The notes: generated from the sequence alone by a model not told the origin. A DNA stretch of 47,303 nucleotides from an uncultured Mollicutes bacterium (GCA_946500425.1 CAMMVQ010000009.1:1-47303); one strand, 5' to 3'; counted from the stretch's first letter, positions 7,824 through 16,700 are shown. Numbers and translations are program-made.

Positions 7824-8738
7824 ATGAAACAATTTAAGTCCAGAAAAATAAAAAAGAAAAACAAGATAATAAAGTATGTTTTTATCTTCTTTTTCTTTTT
7901 TGCGTACGTTTTTGCTTTTAAGTATTCATCCGATAAAAAACTTAAGAAAGACGTTTTAGACCCGGACGTTAATTACGTATCATTTAACTTGTCAAGTACC
8001 TTTTCAAATAAGTTTAGTAAGGCCGTTAATAAACCGGTTTCTTTACTTAATAGTAACGTTAAGCAGGCCGTTAAAATAGAATCTAAACAAACCAAAGTTT
8101 CTGATAAGAAAGAAGAAAATAAAGTTGCTGAAAAAGTTGAAAAAGAAATAGCGGCGGTAGTATATGTATATAACACGCACCAAACGGAAAGCTATGTAGA
8201 TTATTCGGTTTATGATGCGGCCTCTTTATTATCAAACAAACTAAATGAAAGTGGCATTCCGACTTATTTTGAGGAACAAAGCGTAAGCACCGTATTACAA
8301 CAAAACAACATGAAGTATTACGAATCATATGACGTATCTAAAAATTATTTAAAACAAGCAATTGCTAATAATGCTAACCTTAAATACTTTATTGATTTTC
8401 ACCGTGATTCCGTTAGTAAACAAAAAAGTACCATTAGTTATAATGGAAAAAATTATGCAAAGGTTTTGTTTCTAATCGGGCTTGATAACGCTAATTATAG
8501 CGCTAACTTACAAAGTACCAGTAGTTTAAATGAAATAATAGAAGGTAAAGTACCTGGAATTAGCCGGGGAATCATGAAAAAAGGAGGAAAAGGGGTAGAT
8601 GGAGTATATAATCAGGATGTTTCAGAAAACTTGTTTTTAATTGAAGTTGGTAGTAATTATAACACCAAAGAGGAAGTACAAAACACGATAGAAGTAATTT
8701 GTGATTCGTTTATTGAGTACGTAAGAGGTGCCGTATGA
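7824..8738 (+). CDS. spoIIP: stage II sporulation protein P
   Basis: Peptidoglycan amidase/endopeptidase of the SpoIID-SpoIIM-SpoIIP complex that drives forespore engulfment, anchored in the mother-cell membrane. The 304-residue protein has a basic N-terminus, one transmembrane helix (about 17-36, VFIFFFFFAYVFAF), a Lys/Glu linker, and the amidase domain with VYVYNTHQTESY, YFIDFHRDSV and LFLIEVGS motifs carrying the zinc-ligand His and Glu residues. ATG 7824 follows GGGTGATTAAA; upstream in-frame ATG and GTG codons lack a good ribosome-binding site. The stop overlaps the next start (ATGA), so the two are translationally coupled. Confidence 0.93.
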   Translation: MKQFKSRKIKKKNKIIKYVFIFFFFFAYVFAFKYSSDKKLKKDVLDPDVNYVSFNLSSTFSNKFSKAVNKPVSLLNSNVKQAVKIESKQTKVSDKKEENKVAEKVEKEIAAVVYVYNTHQTESYVDYSVYDAASLLSNKLNESGIPTYFEEQSVSTVLQQNNMKYYESYDVSKNYLKQAIANNANLKYFIDFHRDSVSKQKSTISYNGKNYAKVLFLIGLDNANYSANLQSTSSLNEIIEGKVPGISRGIMKKGGKGVDGVYNQDVSENLFLIEVGSNYNTKEEVQNTIEVICDSFIEYVRGAV

Positions 8739-9064
8739 TTAGCTATAAAAAAATATTTCATGGTTTTATTTGGTTTTTATTTCTTAGTTTTTTAGTTTTG
8801 TATTTTTCCCAGGCTAATGGTTATTACGAGGACCTTAATAATAAAAAGGCAACCTTAACGGAAGAAAAAATAAAACAGTTTGAAAAAGATGTTAAAGATG
8901 GAAAAGAAATAAAGGTTGAAAATTACGTAGTTAACATGAAGAAAGATTATGGTAACGCAGTTTCTAATTTTGGACTTTATACTTCTAAAACGTTTGCTAA
9001 ATATTTTCAAAAAGGTTTAAACAAGATATTTGGCGGGGTAGATAAAGTCGTTAGCGATAAATAA
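8735..9064 (+). CDS. small membrane protein in the yqxA position
   Basis: A 109-residue protein with an N-terminal transmembrane helix (about 6-24), a charged middle and an amphipathic C-terminal helix (KTFAKYFQKGLNKIFGGV). It overlaps spoIIP by four bases. In Bacillus the gene between spoIIP and lepA is yqxA, a membrane protein of the same size and layout. Sequence similarity is too low for me to claim orthology, but position and architecture agree. A role with SpoIIP in engulfment is inference from coupling only. Confidence 0.8.
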   Translation: MISYKKIFHGFIWFLFLSFLVLYFSQANGYYEDLNNKKATLTEEKIKQFEKDVKDGKEIKVENYVVNMKKDYGNAVSNFGLYTSKTFAKYFQKGLNKIFGGVDKVVSDK

Positions 9065-9067
9065 TGT

Positions 9068-9096
9068 TTGATGTTTTGAAAAGCTTGTGTTAATAT
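9068..9096 (+). promoter_or_regulatory. sigma-A-type promoter
   Basis: TTGATG (9068-9073), a 17-bp spacer and TAATAT (9091-9096), 25 bp before the GTG start at 9122. Confidence 0.65.
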
Positions 9097-9121
9097 AGTT
9101 AGTACCAAAGGAAGTGTAAGC

Positions 9122-10117
9122 GTGCATCATTATGAAGAAGACTTACTTGAGTTTGTTAAGCAAGATAGTAAAAAAAGACAAGGATATAAAGAGTTTAAGG
9201 ACTGTTATTTACAGTTTTTATCTTTAGCGGGCATTAAAGAAGATAAAATAGATAACGTTATTAACCGGGAATTATTGTACTACTTTAATACCGAAGAAGG
9301 AAGAATACGTTTAAAGTTTATGTTTAGTTACCTGGAAAAATCAGAAGTAAAATTAAGCGTTAATTCTATAAAAACATATTTTTTAGAGTGTTATCATAGT
9401 AATTATGTTAAAAAGGTAATGAACGGGCTAGAGGGCATGGAAGACGTCGTTAAGGTTGCGGACTTTTTTAGTAGGTATGAAAAATCAGACCTTTTAGTTA
9501 CTTTTTTAGAAGTAATAAAAATAGTTCTTTACTTAGCGGGTAAACAACTTATCCAGTTAAATGATTTTAAGGATAAGGCAAGAAAACCATTTTTAAAATA
9601 TTATAATAACATAATAAATAAAAAAATAATTTCAGAAAGCCTATTATCAGAAATAACCGGGTACTTAAGTTGTGATAGTTATTTTGATACTCAAAGTGAT
9701 TACTTATCTAATTTTATAAAATACACTAAAAGCCATAATGATAAAGTTAAAAGTATTCGTGAAGTTAAAATTAGAAAAGAAGTTAAAGAACCTTTTAATG
9801 CCAACAATAAAAAGCCCGTTAATGTAACGAGTAGCGCGGCTAAAGAGGAAACTTTATCACCAAGTCAAGATGACGAGAAGAAAAGACTCATTGATAATTA
9901 TATTGACTCTTATTTTGAGGTTTTAATTAGTTGTAACACTTCATGTGATTTAGATAGTTATTTACCTCCTAAGGGTATTTGTTGGTATGATGACGTGTTA
10001 AAAGGACTTCTTTTAAAATACGAAGAATACTTAGACCATGAAGCAAGTATTGGAGAAAATACCATGGATAAGATGAATTTATACATGGAACTTACTCAAA
10101 AGGTAATATCTAAATAA
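9122..10117 (+). CDS. hypothetical protein, 331 residues
   Basis: Not recognised. Mostly helical and charged, without signal peptide or membrane segment. An N-terminal helical part (1-215) is joined to a C-terminal helical part (about 250-331) by a Lys/Asn/Ser-rich linker (about 222-250). Cys residues are scattered without a metal-site pattern. The GTG start is preceded by AAAGGAAG at good spacing and has its own promoter. It is a single-gene unit inserted between the spoIIP pair and the trpS T-box, so it is not part of the conserved Bacillus order. Codon use is like its neighbours. Confidence 0.75.
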   Translation: MHHYEEDLLEFVKQDSKKRQGYKEFKDCYLQFLSLAGIKEDKIDNVINRELLYYFNTEEGRIRLKFMFSYLEKSEVKLSVNSIKTYFLECYHSNYVKKVMNGLEGMEDVVKVADFFSRYEKSDLLVTFLEVIKIVLYLAGKQLIQLNDFKDKARKPFLKYYNNIINKKIISESLLSEITGYLSCDSYFDTQSDYLSNFIKYTKSHNDKVKSIREVKIRKEVKEPFNANNKKPVNVTSSAAKEETLSPSQDDEKKRLIDNYIDSYFEVLISCNTSCDLDSYLPPKGICWYDDVLKGLLLKYEEYLDHEASIGENTMDKMNLYMELTQKVISK

Positions 10118-10124
10118 ATATCAT

Positions 10125-10153
10125 TTGACAAACGCATGTTTTAATAATATAAT
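10125..10153 (+). promoter_or_regulatory. promoter of the trpS T-box leader
   Basis: A consensus promoter: TTGACA (10125-10130), 17-bp spacer, TATAAT (10148-10153). Confidence 0.88.
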
Positions 10154-10159
10154 TTAGAT

Positions 10160-10395
10160 ATATTTAAAGCGATGAACAAGAAAAGTAGCTGAAACAAATA
10201 TTAAAGAGAGTAACTGGTTGGTGAAAAGTTATATAGGCGTTTTAGTAAATGGGCTTGTGAGCGAATACCGAAATTTATAAAGTAGGCTATTTCCGGTTAG
10301 TTATCCGTTACCTAATAACATGTGCATGATGGTGCATAGGTGGCATTAAAAGTAAGAGTAAGCTCTTATCCTATAATTGGATAAGAGTTTTTTTT
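10160..10395 (+). ncRNA. T-box riboswitch, tryptophan-specific
   Basis: Leader RNA that senses uncharged tRNA-Trp and controls trpS by transcription antitermination. The Stem I start (AAGCGATGAACAAG, from about 10169), an AGAGAGTAA box and the 3' side of Stem I (GCTTGTGAGC) are visible. The specifier codon is TGG at 10250-10252, just before GCTTGT. The antiterminator bulge reads TGGC (10341-10344), complementary to a GCCA tRNA end, which fits tRNA-Trp with discriminator G. The terminator is 10363-10371 paired with 10379-10387 and a run of eight T. All parts agree with the trpS gene downstream. Confidence 0.93.
10363..10395 (+). terminator. regulated terminator of the trpS T-box
   Basis: Perfect 9-bp stem CTCTTATCC/GGATAAGAG with a 7-nt loop and an eight-T tail. 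It competes with the antiterminator. Confidence 0.9.
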
Positions 10396-10413
10396 GTTTA
10401 AGGAGGAATAAAG

Positions 10414-10449
10414 GTGTTATATAAGCGATGGCGAACATTATCTAGTTAG
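10414..10449 (+). CDS. possible 11-residue leader peptide before trpS
   Basis: A GTG codon seven bases after a perfect AGGAGG (10401-10406) opens the short frame MLYKRWRTLSS and stops at TAG 10447. It lies between the T-box terminator and trpS and contains one Trp codon. It is seen only as a well-placed ribosome-binding site and frame; it could be a chance ORF or the remnant of an older start. Confidence 0.35.
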   Translation: MLYKRWRTLSS

Positions 10450-10500
10450 ATTATAAATTATAATTATGATAAAATATTAATAGAAAGAAGGAGATTATAT

Positions 10501-11481
10501 ATGAAAAGAATGTTAACAGGATTACAACCAACGGGTGTAATTACTTTAGGAAATTATGTCGGAGCAATAAAGCAAATGGTAAAGTTGCAAGATGAGTATG
10601 AATCATATATCTTTGTTGCAGATTTACACGCTATAACGGTTCCAAACGACAATCTAAATTTAAAGGACAATACTAGAAGTTTAATAGCACTATACTTAGC
10701 ATGCGGAATAGACCCTAAAAAGAATACTATTTTTGTTCAATCACAAAATGAATACCATGCTAACTTATCATGGCTTTTAGAGTGTAATACGTATTTTGGT
10801 GAATTATCCAGAATGCACCAGTTTAAAGAAAAAAGTAAAAAAAGTAATAATTTCACCGTTGGGCTTTTGACTTATCCAGTTTTAATGGCAGCGGATATTT
10901 TAGCATATGACACCGACGTTGTTCCGGTAGGAATTGACCAAAAGCAGCACGTTGAAATAACTCGTGACATAGCAATTAGATTTAACAATAAGTACGGAAA
11001 AACTTTTAACGTGCCAGAACCATTAATTACTAAAACGGGAACTAAGATTATGGACCTTCTAGAACCAACCAAAAAGATGAGTAAATCAAGTGAAAACCAA
11101 AATGGCGTAATAAGACTTTTAGATGATGACGAAGTAATAAGAAAAAAGATAATGAGGGCCACGACTGACTCGGAGACTAAAGTTAAATTCGACCCAGAAA
11201 ATAAACCGGGTATTTCAAACCTTATAAACATTTATTCTGCTATAACTGATAAAACGGTAGAAGAAATAGAAAGCATGTTTGAAGAAAGTAATTATGGTAC
11301 GTTTAAAAAGGCGGTAGCGGACGTTGTTATAGATGAGTTATCCAGAATTAAAAAGCGCTATTATGAGTACTTAAATAGTGACTTGATTGACATTATTTTA
11401 GAAGAAGGAAAAAAGAAAACAAGGGTAATGGCTAAGGCTAAAGTAGATGCTGTTAAAAGAAAAATGGGATTCTATGATTAG
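10501..11481 (+). CDS. trpS: tryptophan--tRNA ligase
   Basis: Class Ic aminoacyl-tRNA synthetase that charges tRNA-Trp. At 326 residues it has the normal length. The HIGH-equivalent PTGVITLGN is at 10-18, DLHAITV follows, and the KMSKS loop is at 192-196 (KKMSKSSEN). The ribosome-binding site is AAGGAG, six bases upstream. A tryptophan T-box precedes it and an intrinsic terminator follows, so it is a monocistronic, tRNA-controlled unit. Confidence 0.97.
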   Translation: MKRMLTGLQPTGVITLGNYVGAIKQMVKLQDEYESYIFVADLHAITVPNDNLNLKDNTRSLIALYLACGIDPKKNTIFVQSQNEYHANLSWLLECNTYFGELSRMHQFKEKSKKSNNFTVGLLTYPVLMAADILAYDTDVVPVGIDQKQHVEITRDIAIRFNNKYGKTFNVPEPLITKTGTKIMDLLEPTKKMSKSSENQNGVIRLLDDDEVIRKKIMRATTDSETKVKFDPENKPGISNLINIYSAITDKTVEEIESMFEESNYGTFKKAVADVVIDELSRIKKRYYEYLNSDLIDIILEEGKKKTRVMAKAKVDAVKRKMGFYD

Positions 11482-11515
11482 AAAGTGTGTTTTTTAAGCA
11501 CACTTTATTTATTTT
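11482..11515 (+). terminator. trpS terminator
   Basis: AAAGTGTG (11482-11489) pairs with CACACTTT (11499-11506), followed by a T-rich tract. Confidence 0.8.
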
Positions 11516-11556
11516 AATGTTATAATCTTTTATGTTAAGAGTTAGGTGATTTACGG

Positions 11557-13350
11557 ATGAAAAAAGAAAACATAAGAAATTTTTGTATCATTGCGCACAT
11601 TGACCATGGTAAATCTACCATAGCGGACAGAATATTAGAAAAGACTGGCGCAGTAACTAAGCGTGAGGCTAAAGACCAGCTATTAGACTCGATGGACTTA
11701 GAACGAGAGCGCGGTATCACGATAAAGCTAAACGCGGTAGAATTACATTATAATCATGATGGCAAAGAGTATTTGTTGCACCTTATTGATACTCCGGGAC
11801 ACGTGGATTTTTCTTATGAGGTATCAAGAAGTTTAGCAGCTTGTGAAGGAGCTATACTAGTCGTTGATGCCGCTCAAGGAATAGAAGCTCAGACGTTAGC
11901 TAACATGTATTTAGCACTAGAGAATAATTTAACGATAATTCCTATCATAAATAAAATTGATTTGGCAAACGCAGATGTAGATAAAGTGAAAAAAGAAATC
12001 ATTGATACGTTTGGTTTTAATGAAGAGGACATTATTTTAACAAGTGCTAAAACTGGCGTTGGAATAGACGAACTATTAGAAGCGGTAGTAAAAAGAATTC
12101 CAGCACCAACGGGGACTGATGATGCGCCGTTACAAGCTCTTATCTTTGATAGTATTTATGATTCTTATAAAGGAGCGGTTATCTGGCTTAGGGTTGTTAA
12201 CGGTACTATTAAAGTTGGTGACAAAATAAAGATGATTAAGTCTGGACAAGAGTATGAGGTCGTGGAATTAGGTAAACATAATCCTAAAGAAGAAAAGAAA
12301 AAAGTGCTTGCCGCGGGAGAAGTGGGGTACTTATGTGCATCCATTAAAAGCGTAAGTGATATTTGTGTTGGAGATACCATCACAAGCGTAAAAAATGAAG
12401 GGGAGCTATTAGAAGGATACGTGCCAATGAAACCAATGGTTTTTTGCGGTCTTTATCCAATTGAATCAAATAAGTATCAGGACTTAAGAGACGCCTTAGA
12501 AAAGTTGAAACTAAATGATGCGGCCCTTTCTTTTGAACCGGAAACCTCAAGCGCCTTAGGATTTGGATTTAGGTGTGGTTTTTTAGGAATGCTTCACATG
12601 GATGTTACCGAAGAAAGAATCGAGCGGGAGTTTGGTATAGAGATAATCGCAACAAGTCCCTCGGTTGTCTATGAAACCATCTTAACAAACGGGCAAACAG
12701 TTATGGTGGATAACCCGTGTAAGATGCCAGAGCAAACAAAGATAAGTAAGATTCTTGAACCTTACATAAAAACCAACATCTTTGTACCTAGCACTTACGT
12801 AGGAAACATTATGGAGTTGTGTCAAAACAAAAGAGGAAATTACGTTAACATGGACTACATTAATGCTACCCGGGTTAACATTCACTATGAGATGCCTTTA
12901 TCTGAGGTTGTTTATGACTTTTTTGATAAGTTAAAGTCATTTACTAAAGGCTATGCTTCTTTTGACTATGATTTAATTGGTTATAAGGAAAGTAATTTAG
13001 TTAAAATGGACATCATGATTAACGGTACTCAGATTGATGCTTTATCGGTGATTACTCATAAAGATTTTGCTTACTCCCGTGGTAAGATGATAGTTGAAAA
13101 CTTACGCAAGTTAATTCCAAGACAATTATTTGAAATTCCAATTCAAGCGGTTATCGGAACGAAGGTAATTGCAAGGTCAGACGTTAAAGCGATGCGAAAA
13201 AACGTTCTTGCCAAGTGCTATGGTGGTGACATAACAAGAAAAAGAAAACTTTTAGAAAAGCAAAAAGAAGGTAAAAAAAGGATGAAGAAAGTTGGTAACG
13301 TAGATGTTCCGCAAGAAGCATTCTTATCGGTTTTAAAAGTTGATGATTAA
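11557..13350 (+). CDS. lepA: elongation factor 4 (LepA)
   Basis: Ribosome-associated GTPase that back-translocates or remodels stalled ribosomes. The 597-residue protein has the G1 motif AHIDHGKST (13-21), DTPGH and NKID GTPase motifs, the LepA-specific C-terminal part ([11 protein letters not shown], then [14 protein letters not shown]) and lacks EF-G domain IV. The start follows AGGTGATTTACGG. A TATAAT with an extended TG at 11518-11526 probably serves as its promoter. It heads a run with two hypothetical genes and hemW, in the conserved lepA-hemW order. Confidence 0.97.
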   Translation: MKKENIRNFCIIAHIDHGKSTIADRILEKTGAVTKREAKDQLLDSMDLERERGITIKLNAVELHYNHDGKEYLLHLIDTPGHVDFSYEVSRSLAACEGAILVVDAAQGIEAQTLANMYLALENNLTIIPIINKIDLANADVDKVKKEIIDTFGFNEEDIILTSAKTGVGIDELLEAVVKRIPAPTGTDDAPLQALIFDSIYDSYKGAVIWLRVVNGTIKVGDKIKMIKSGQEYEVVELGKHNPKEEKKKVLAAGEVGYLCASIKSVSDICVGDTITSVKNEGELLEGYVPMKPMVFCGLYPIESNKYQDLRDALEKLKLNDAALSFEPETSSALGFGFRCGFLGMLHMDVTEERIEREFGIEIIATSPSVVYETILTNGQTVMVDNPCKMPEQTKISKILEPYIKTNIFVPSTYVGNIMELCQNKRGNYVNMDYINATRVNIHYEMPLSEVVYDFFDKLKSFTKGYASFDYDLIGYKESNLVKMDIMINGTQIDALSVITHKDFAYSRGKMIVENLRKLIPRQLFEIPIQAVIGTKVIARSDVKAMRKNVLAKCYGGDITRKRKLLEKQKEGKKRMKKVGNVDVPQEAFLSVLKVDD

Positions 13351-13381
13351 TTTTCATTTGTGTTTTTGGAGGTTTTGAAAA

Positions 13382-14173
13382 ATGAAAAAAGATGAAGCAA
13401 AAAAAATATGTTTAGATTGCTTTGGAAGTAAAGTAATTATTGACGTTAATGATTTTATGAACGAAGAGTTAGTTGCACCAATAGCGGTAGAAGCAAGTTT
13501 TAAGGATAAAACGATTGGTATAACGGGAGTGGTAGACGATTCTCTAAACGTTATCGTTCCTTTTAGAATGTCAGAAATAAGTCATGAAGAATTTGATAAC
13601 TTATATTTTAAAAACGCGGTAAACGTATATAAAAATTATCATGCCATTTATCACGCTGGTGACGATGACATTTACGTGATTGATTTAAAAACGGTAACTT
13701 TTAAAAAAGAAGGAAACAAAATTATTCCTGAAAATTATTTAATTAGAATGGATAGCTATAACGTAATAAACTATGATTACATAATCGTTTATAAAGATGT
13801 TTTTAAAAGCTATGGCGAGTCATACATATATAACGTTAGTGAAGCTAAAAAAATAGGAGACACTTATAATTTTGTTGCGGTAGGTGAAGGAGAACCTAGA
13901 AAGTTTTATGCTGGTTTTGTAACGACTAATAACGAATACATAAAACCTATTTTAGTTATGTTTGAAATAGGTCCAAATACCGGGATGCCAATTGATAATA
14001 AAGTTTTACTAGGAAAGCGTTATTTAGAAGGAACACTATTGAGTTATGAAGTGAAAATTAGTCTTCCAAAAAGAATTGTTGGTAATAAAAAAGAAGTTAT
14101 TAATTACTGTGATAATTATTTAAATTTATACGTTAAAATGATGAGAAGTGAAGTTAAAGGCATTATTAATTAG
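13382..14173 (+). CDS. hypothetical protein, 263 residues
   Basis: Not recognised. A soluble, mixed alpha/beta protein rich in Tyr, Asp, Asn and Val, with no signal peptide, no membrane segment and no catalytic motif I can identify. The ribosome-binding site TTTGGAGG is clear. It lies 31 bp after lepA, without a promoter or terminator between, and 18 bp before the next gene, so it is probably in the lepA transcript. It is an insertion relative to the Bacillus lepA-hemW order. Confidence 0.75.
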   Translation: MKKDEAKKICLDCFGSKVIIDVNDFMNEELVAPIAVEASFKDKTIGITGVVDDSLNVIVPFRMSEISHEEFDNLYFKNAVNVYKNYHAIYHAGDDDIYVIDLKTVTFKKEGNKIIPENYLIRMDSYNVINYDYIIVYKDVFKSYGESYIYNVSEAKKIGDTYNFVAVGEGEPRKFYAGFVTTNNEYIKPILVMFEIGPNTGMPIDNKVLLGKRYLEGTLLSYEVKISLPKRIVGNKKEVINYCDNYLNLYVKMMRSEVKGIIN

Positions 14174-14191
14174 TAATAAAGGAGAATGTTA

Positions 14192-14680
14192 ATGGACAAA
14201 GATAAAATTTTAGTGGCCGCTAGTTATTATTTAAATAACGATGTTTCGTTAGAAGAAACGGCGAATTTCATTGGGATAAAGTCTAAGAAAACTTTAAATA
14301 AATATTTTGTTAGCGTGTTAAAGGAAAGTACTGATTCACATGAAAGAAGGATATATCATGATATTCTTTTAAAAAAGGTGTTAAATGAACTAAACGGAAG
14401 AAAAAAAGGTGGGAATAATGGCACCAGAACAAGTAATTATAATAATGAAGACGTTCAAAAACTTTATAATTTTGTAATAGAAAAGGGTGCCACTTATCGT
14501 GACGCGGCATTTATTTTTGGAATACCAAGATCAACTGTTTACGAAATGCTTCATTCTTCTTATTTGAGTAAGGCACAGCAAGAAAAAATTAAAAACTTGG
14601 CATCACTTAATAAAGTTGGACGTTTTATAGATGAAGAAGATGAAACTAATAACATTGATAGAGACTGGAACATAAAATGA
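14192..14680 (+). CDS. SpoIIID-like regulator with two helix-turn-helix units
   Basis: A 162-residue protein with two similar regions. Residues about 3-40 (LEETANFIGIKSKKTLNKYF) and about 85-120 (VIEKGATYRDAAFIFGIPRSTVYEML) each look like a helix-turn-helix. The second strongly resembles SpoIIID, which in Bacillus has the pattern GATVR-x-A-K-x-FG-V-S-x-STV. SpoIIID is a mother-cell transcription factor in sporulation. True SpoIIID is about 90 residues with one such unit, so this is a longer relative. ATG 14192 is chosen because AAAGGAG is at proper distance; ATG 14186 is too close. The stop overlaps the hemW start (ATGA). Confidence 0.7.
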   Translation: MDKDKILVAASYYLNNDVSLEETANFIGIKSKKTLNKYFVSVLKESTDSHERRIYHDILLKKVLNELNGRKKGGNNGTRTSNYNNEDVQKLYNFVIEKGATYRDAAFIFGIPRSTVYEMLHSSYLSKAQQEKIKNLASLNKVGRFIDEEDETNNIDRDWNIK

Positions 14681-15774
14681 TAAAAGCTTGTTATGTTCAC
14701 GTGCCTTTTTGTAAGAATATATGTTCATACTGTGATTTTTGTAAAAACTATTATAACGAAAAAATAGTTGATGACTATTTAGATGTTTTGGAAAAAGAAG
14801 TGAAAAATAATTATAAAAATGAGGTATTAAATACTTTATATGTTGGTGGTGGAACGCCAAGTGCTTTATCGTGTAAGGCACTAAATAAACTTTTTAAAGT
14901 ATTAAGCGTTTTTAAATTAAATGATGATTATGAATTTACTTTTGAATGTAACTATCAGGATATAAACGAAGACTTACTTAAGCTGTTAAAAGAAAATAGG
15001 ATAAATAGATTAAGTGTTGGAATACAAACTTTTAATAATAAATACATGAACGTGTTGAACAGAAACATAGATAAAGAAAAAATGATGGCCAATGTAAAGC
15101 TGGTAAAAAAATATTTTGATAACATAAACTTAGATTTAATGTATGCTCTTCCTGGTGAAACGTTGGAAAGTCTAGTAAAGGATATAGAGTTATTTGTTAG
15201 TTTGAACGTTGAACATATTAGTACTTATGCTTTAATCATTGAAGATCATACTAGGCTTAAGATGCTTAACGTTAACGACATAGATGATGATTTGCAAGCT
15301 AAAATGTATTACAAAATAATAGAAATTTTAAAAGGGCATGGTTATGAACATTATGAGATAAGTAATTTTTGTAAAATTGGGTATGAGTCTAAACATAATT
15401 TAACTTACTGGAATAACGATGAATATTATGGTTTTGGAGCGGGAGCATCAGGCTTTGTCAATGGTGTTAGATATGATAATACAAAAAGTATTTTTAACTA
15501 CCTAAATGAGCGCTTCAAAGTAGAAGAAGAATTAGTTAACGAGGAGTGTTTAATAAAAGATGAAGTTATGTTAGGTTTAAGAAAGATAAAAGGCATCAGT
15601 AAGGAAAGTTTTAAGTTTAAGTACCATAAACAATTTGAAAGGGTTTTTGATTATAAGGAGTTATTAAAATTAGGTTTGTTAAAAGAGTTTAATGACATGG
15701 TGTTTATACCTGAAAGTAAGCTTTTTGTGTCAAATGAAATCATTATAAAATTATTAGATACTTATATAGCTTGA
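14677..15774 (+). CDS. hemW: radical SAM heme chaperone / coproporphyrinogen oxidase-like HemW
   Basis: A 365-residue radical SAM protein. The cluster motif CKNICSYC (Cys12, 16, 19) follows YVHVPF, and GGGTPS and RLSVGIQTFNN match the HemW/HemN family. HemW binds heme and is thought to deliver it; older annotations call it oxygen-independent coproporphyrinogen III oxidase. The length and the C-terminal WNNDEYYGFGAGASGF segment are typical of HemW. It overlaps the preceding gene by 4 bp and keeps the lepA-hemW-hrcA order of Bacillus. The promoter of the next gene begins inside its last codons. Confidence 0.93.
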   Translation: MIKACYVHVPFCKNICSYCDFCKNYYNEKIVDDYLDVLEKEVKNNYKNEVLNTLYVGGGTPSALSCKALNKLFKVLSVFKLNDDYEFTFECNYQDINEDLLKLLKENRINRLSVGIQTFNNKYMNVLNRNIDKEKMMANVKLVKKYFDNINLDLMYALPGETLESLVKDIELFVSLNVEHISTYALIIEDHTRLKMLNVNDIDDDLQAKMYYKIIEILKGHGYEHYEISNFCKIGYESKHNLTYWNNDEYYGFGAGASGFVNGVRYDNTKSIFNYLNERFKVEEELVNEECLIKDEVMLGLRKIKGISKESFKFKYHKQFERVFDYKELLKLGLLKEFNDMVFIPESKLFVSNEIIIKLLDTYIA

Positions 15775-15799
15775 ACTAATTCTTGTTTTAAGGTATAAT
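15771..15799 (+). promoter_or_regulatory. sigma-A-type promoter
   Basis: TTGAAC (15771-15776), 17-bp spacer, TATAAT (15794-15799). The -35 overlaps the hemW stop codon. Confidence 0.8.
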
Positions 15800-15824
15800 T
15801 ATCGTAAGATATGGAGGTATGGTT

Positions 15825-16295
15825 ATGGATACTAAAGAAGAAATGATTGATGATATAAACGAAGTTGAAGATATAACACCTGATAAAAAAATAGAAGAAG
15901 TAGTTGAAAACTTATCTAATGAACCTAAACAAAGTGTTCCGGCCATGGTAACACCGGAACCAGTAATAGACCTTAACGTAAATCCAAGGCAAGAACCAGT
16001 AATCCCTGATGCTAATAACACTATTTCTACCGCTACAAGCAATCCTGGTGATAAACAGATTATTGCGTCTAATACTACAAACATGGATGAAGATTCCCTT
16101 GCCTCAGAAGTGAAAGTAGAAAATAAGGAAGAAGTGAAAGCTGAAGAAACCAAGCAAGAAGAGCAAGAGGCTGTAAAACCGAAGAAAAGGAAAGCACCAA
16201 TTATAGTTTTACTTTCTATTTTACTTGTTTTGGACGTGGCGGCTTTAGTAATATACATAATAGGAATTGATAAAGTGTTGAGTTTTATAAAATAA
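15825..16295 (+). CDS. acidic protein with C-terminal membrane anchor
   Basis: A 156-residue protein. Residues 1-125 are a low-complexity Glu/Asp/Lys/Pro-rich segment expected to be disordered, followed by the basic KPKKRK and a hydrophobic helix (about 129-151) close to the C-terminus. With Lys/Arg before the helix, the acidic part should face the cytoplasm and the tail should be outside. Function unknown. The start at 15825 is seven bases from GGAGG; the in-frame ATG at 15819 is too close. It is transcribed from its own promoter between hemW and hrcA, an insertion in the conserved order. Confidence 0.8.
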   Translation: MDTKEEMIDDINEVEDITPDKKIEEVVENLSNEPKQSVPAMVTPEPVIDLNVNPRQEPVIPDANNTISTATSNPGDKQIIASNTTNMDEDSLASEVKVENKEEVKAEETKQEEQEAVKPKKRKAPIIVLLSILLVLDVAALVIYIIGIDKVLSFIK

Positions 16296-16330
16296 AAGAA
16301 TAACTTTTTGTTTGATATGACCCTTGTCTC

Positions 16331-16582
16331 TTGAATAAAGAAAATAAGGTGAGTTTAAAAATAAAAAAATTAGAAACTGGTGTAAAAGTTATAAAAGAGC
16401 CACCATTTTTAGATTATATAAACTTATTTGGAGTGTTATATATACCGAGTAAGGAACTGAGGACTTTTAATGTGAATTTCTTGGATAATAAAATAAAAAA
16501 TATATCAATAAGAAAAAATACAAATTATGTATATAGTAAATTTAATGGTATATCTCGCAAAAATTACGGATTAGTCATTTAA
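16331..16582 (+). CDS. possible small gene or gene remnant, 83 residues
   Basis: An open frame of 83 residues, rich in Lys, Ile and Asn, without recognised similarity. The TTG at 16331 has no ribosome-binding site. A good AAGGTGAG (about 16346-16353) has no ATG, GTG or TTG at the right distance after it, so a start codon may have been lost. An intrinsic terminator begins one base after the stop, which supports it being a transcribed unit. It could also be non-coding. Confidence 0.35.
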   Translation: MNKENKVSLKIKKLETGVKVIKEPPFLDYINLFGVLYIPSKELRTFNVNFLDNKIKNISIRKNTNYVYSKFNGISRKNYGLVI

Positions 16583-16617
16583 AAATATGCTTAAATTTTA
16601 CGAGCATATTTATTTTT
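16583..16617 (+). terminator. intrinsic terminator upstream of the hrcA promoter
   Basis: AAATATGCT (16583-16591) pairs with AGCATATTT (16603-16611), followed by ATTTTTT. It insulates the heat-shock operon from upstream reading. Confidence 0.8.
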
Positions 16618-16626
16618 TGAAAATAT

Positions 16627-16653
16627 TTAGCACTCAGGTATTGACATTGCTAA
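16627..16653 (+). promoter_or_regulatory. CIRCE operator (HrcA-binding site)
   Basis: TTAGCACTC (16627-16635), a 9-bp spacer and CATTGCTAA (16645-16653). The left half is a perfect CIRCE arm; the right half matches GAGTGCTAA at seven of nine positions. It covers the -35 of the hrcA promoter, which is the expected place for repression by HrcA. Confidence 0.88.
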
Positions 16654-16669
16654 AATTGCATATTATAAT
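16641..16669 (+). promoter_or_regulatory. promoter of the hrcA-grpE-dnaK operon
   Basis: TTGACA (16641-16646), 17-bp spacer, TATAAT (16664-16669), overlapping the CIRCE element. Confidence 0.92.
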
Positions 16670-16700
16670 ACTGTTAGACTACAAAAAAGAAGGTGAATTA

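Noticed and set aside
16587-16700. Open frame upstream of hrcA ATG 16701
   Set aside because: It runs through the terminator loop, CIRCE and promoter, and the family N-terminus begins at 16701.
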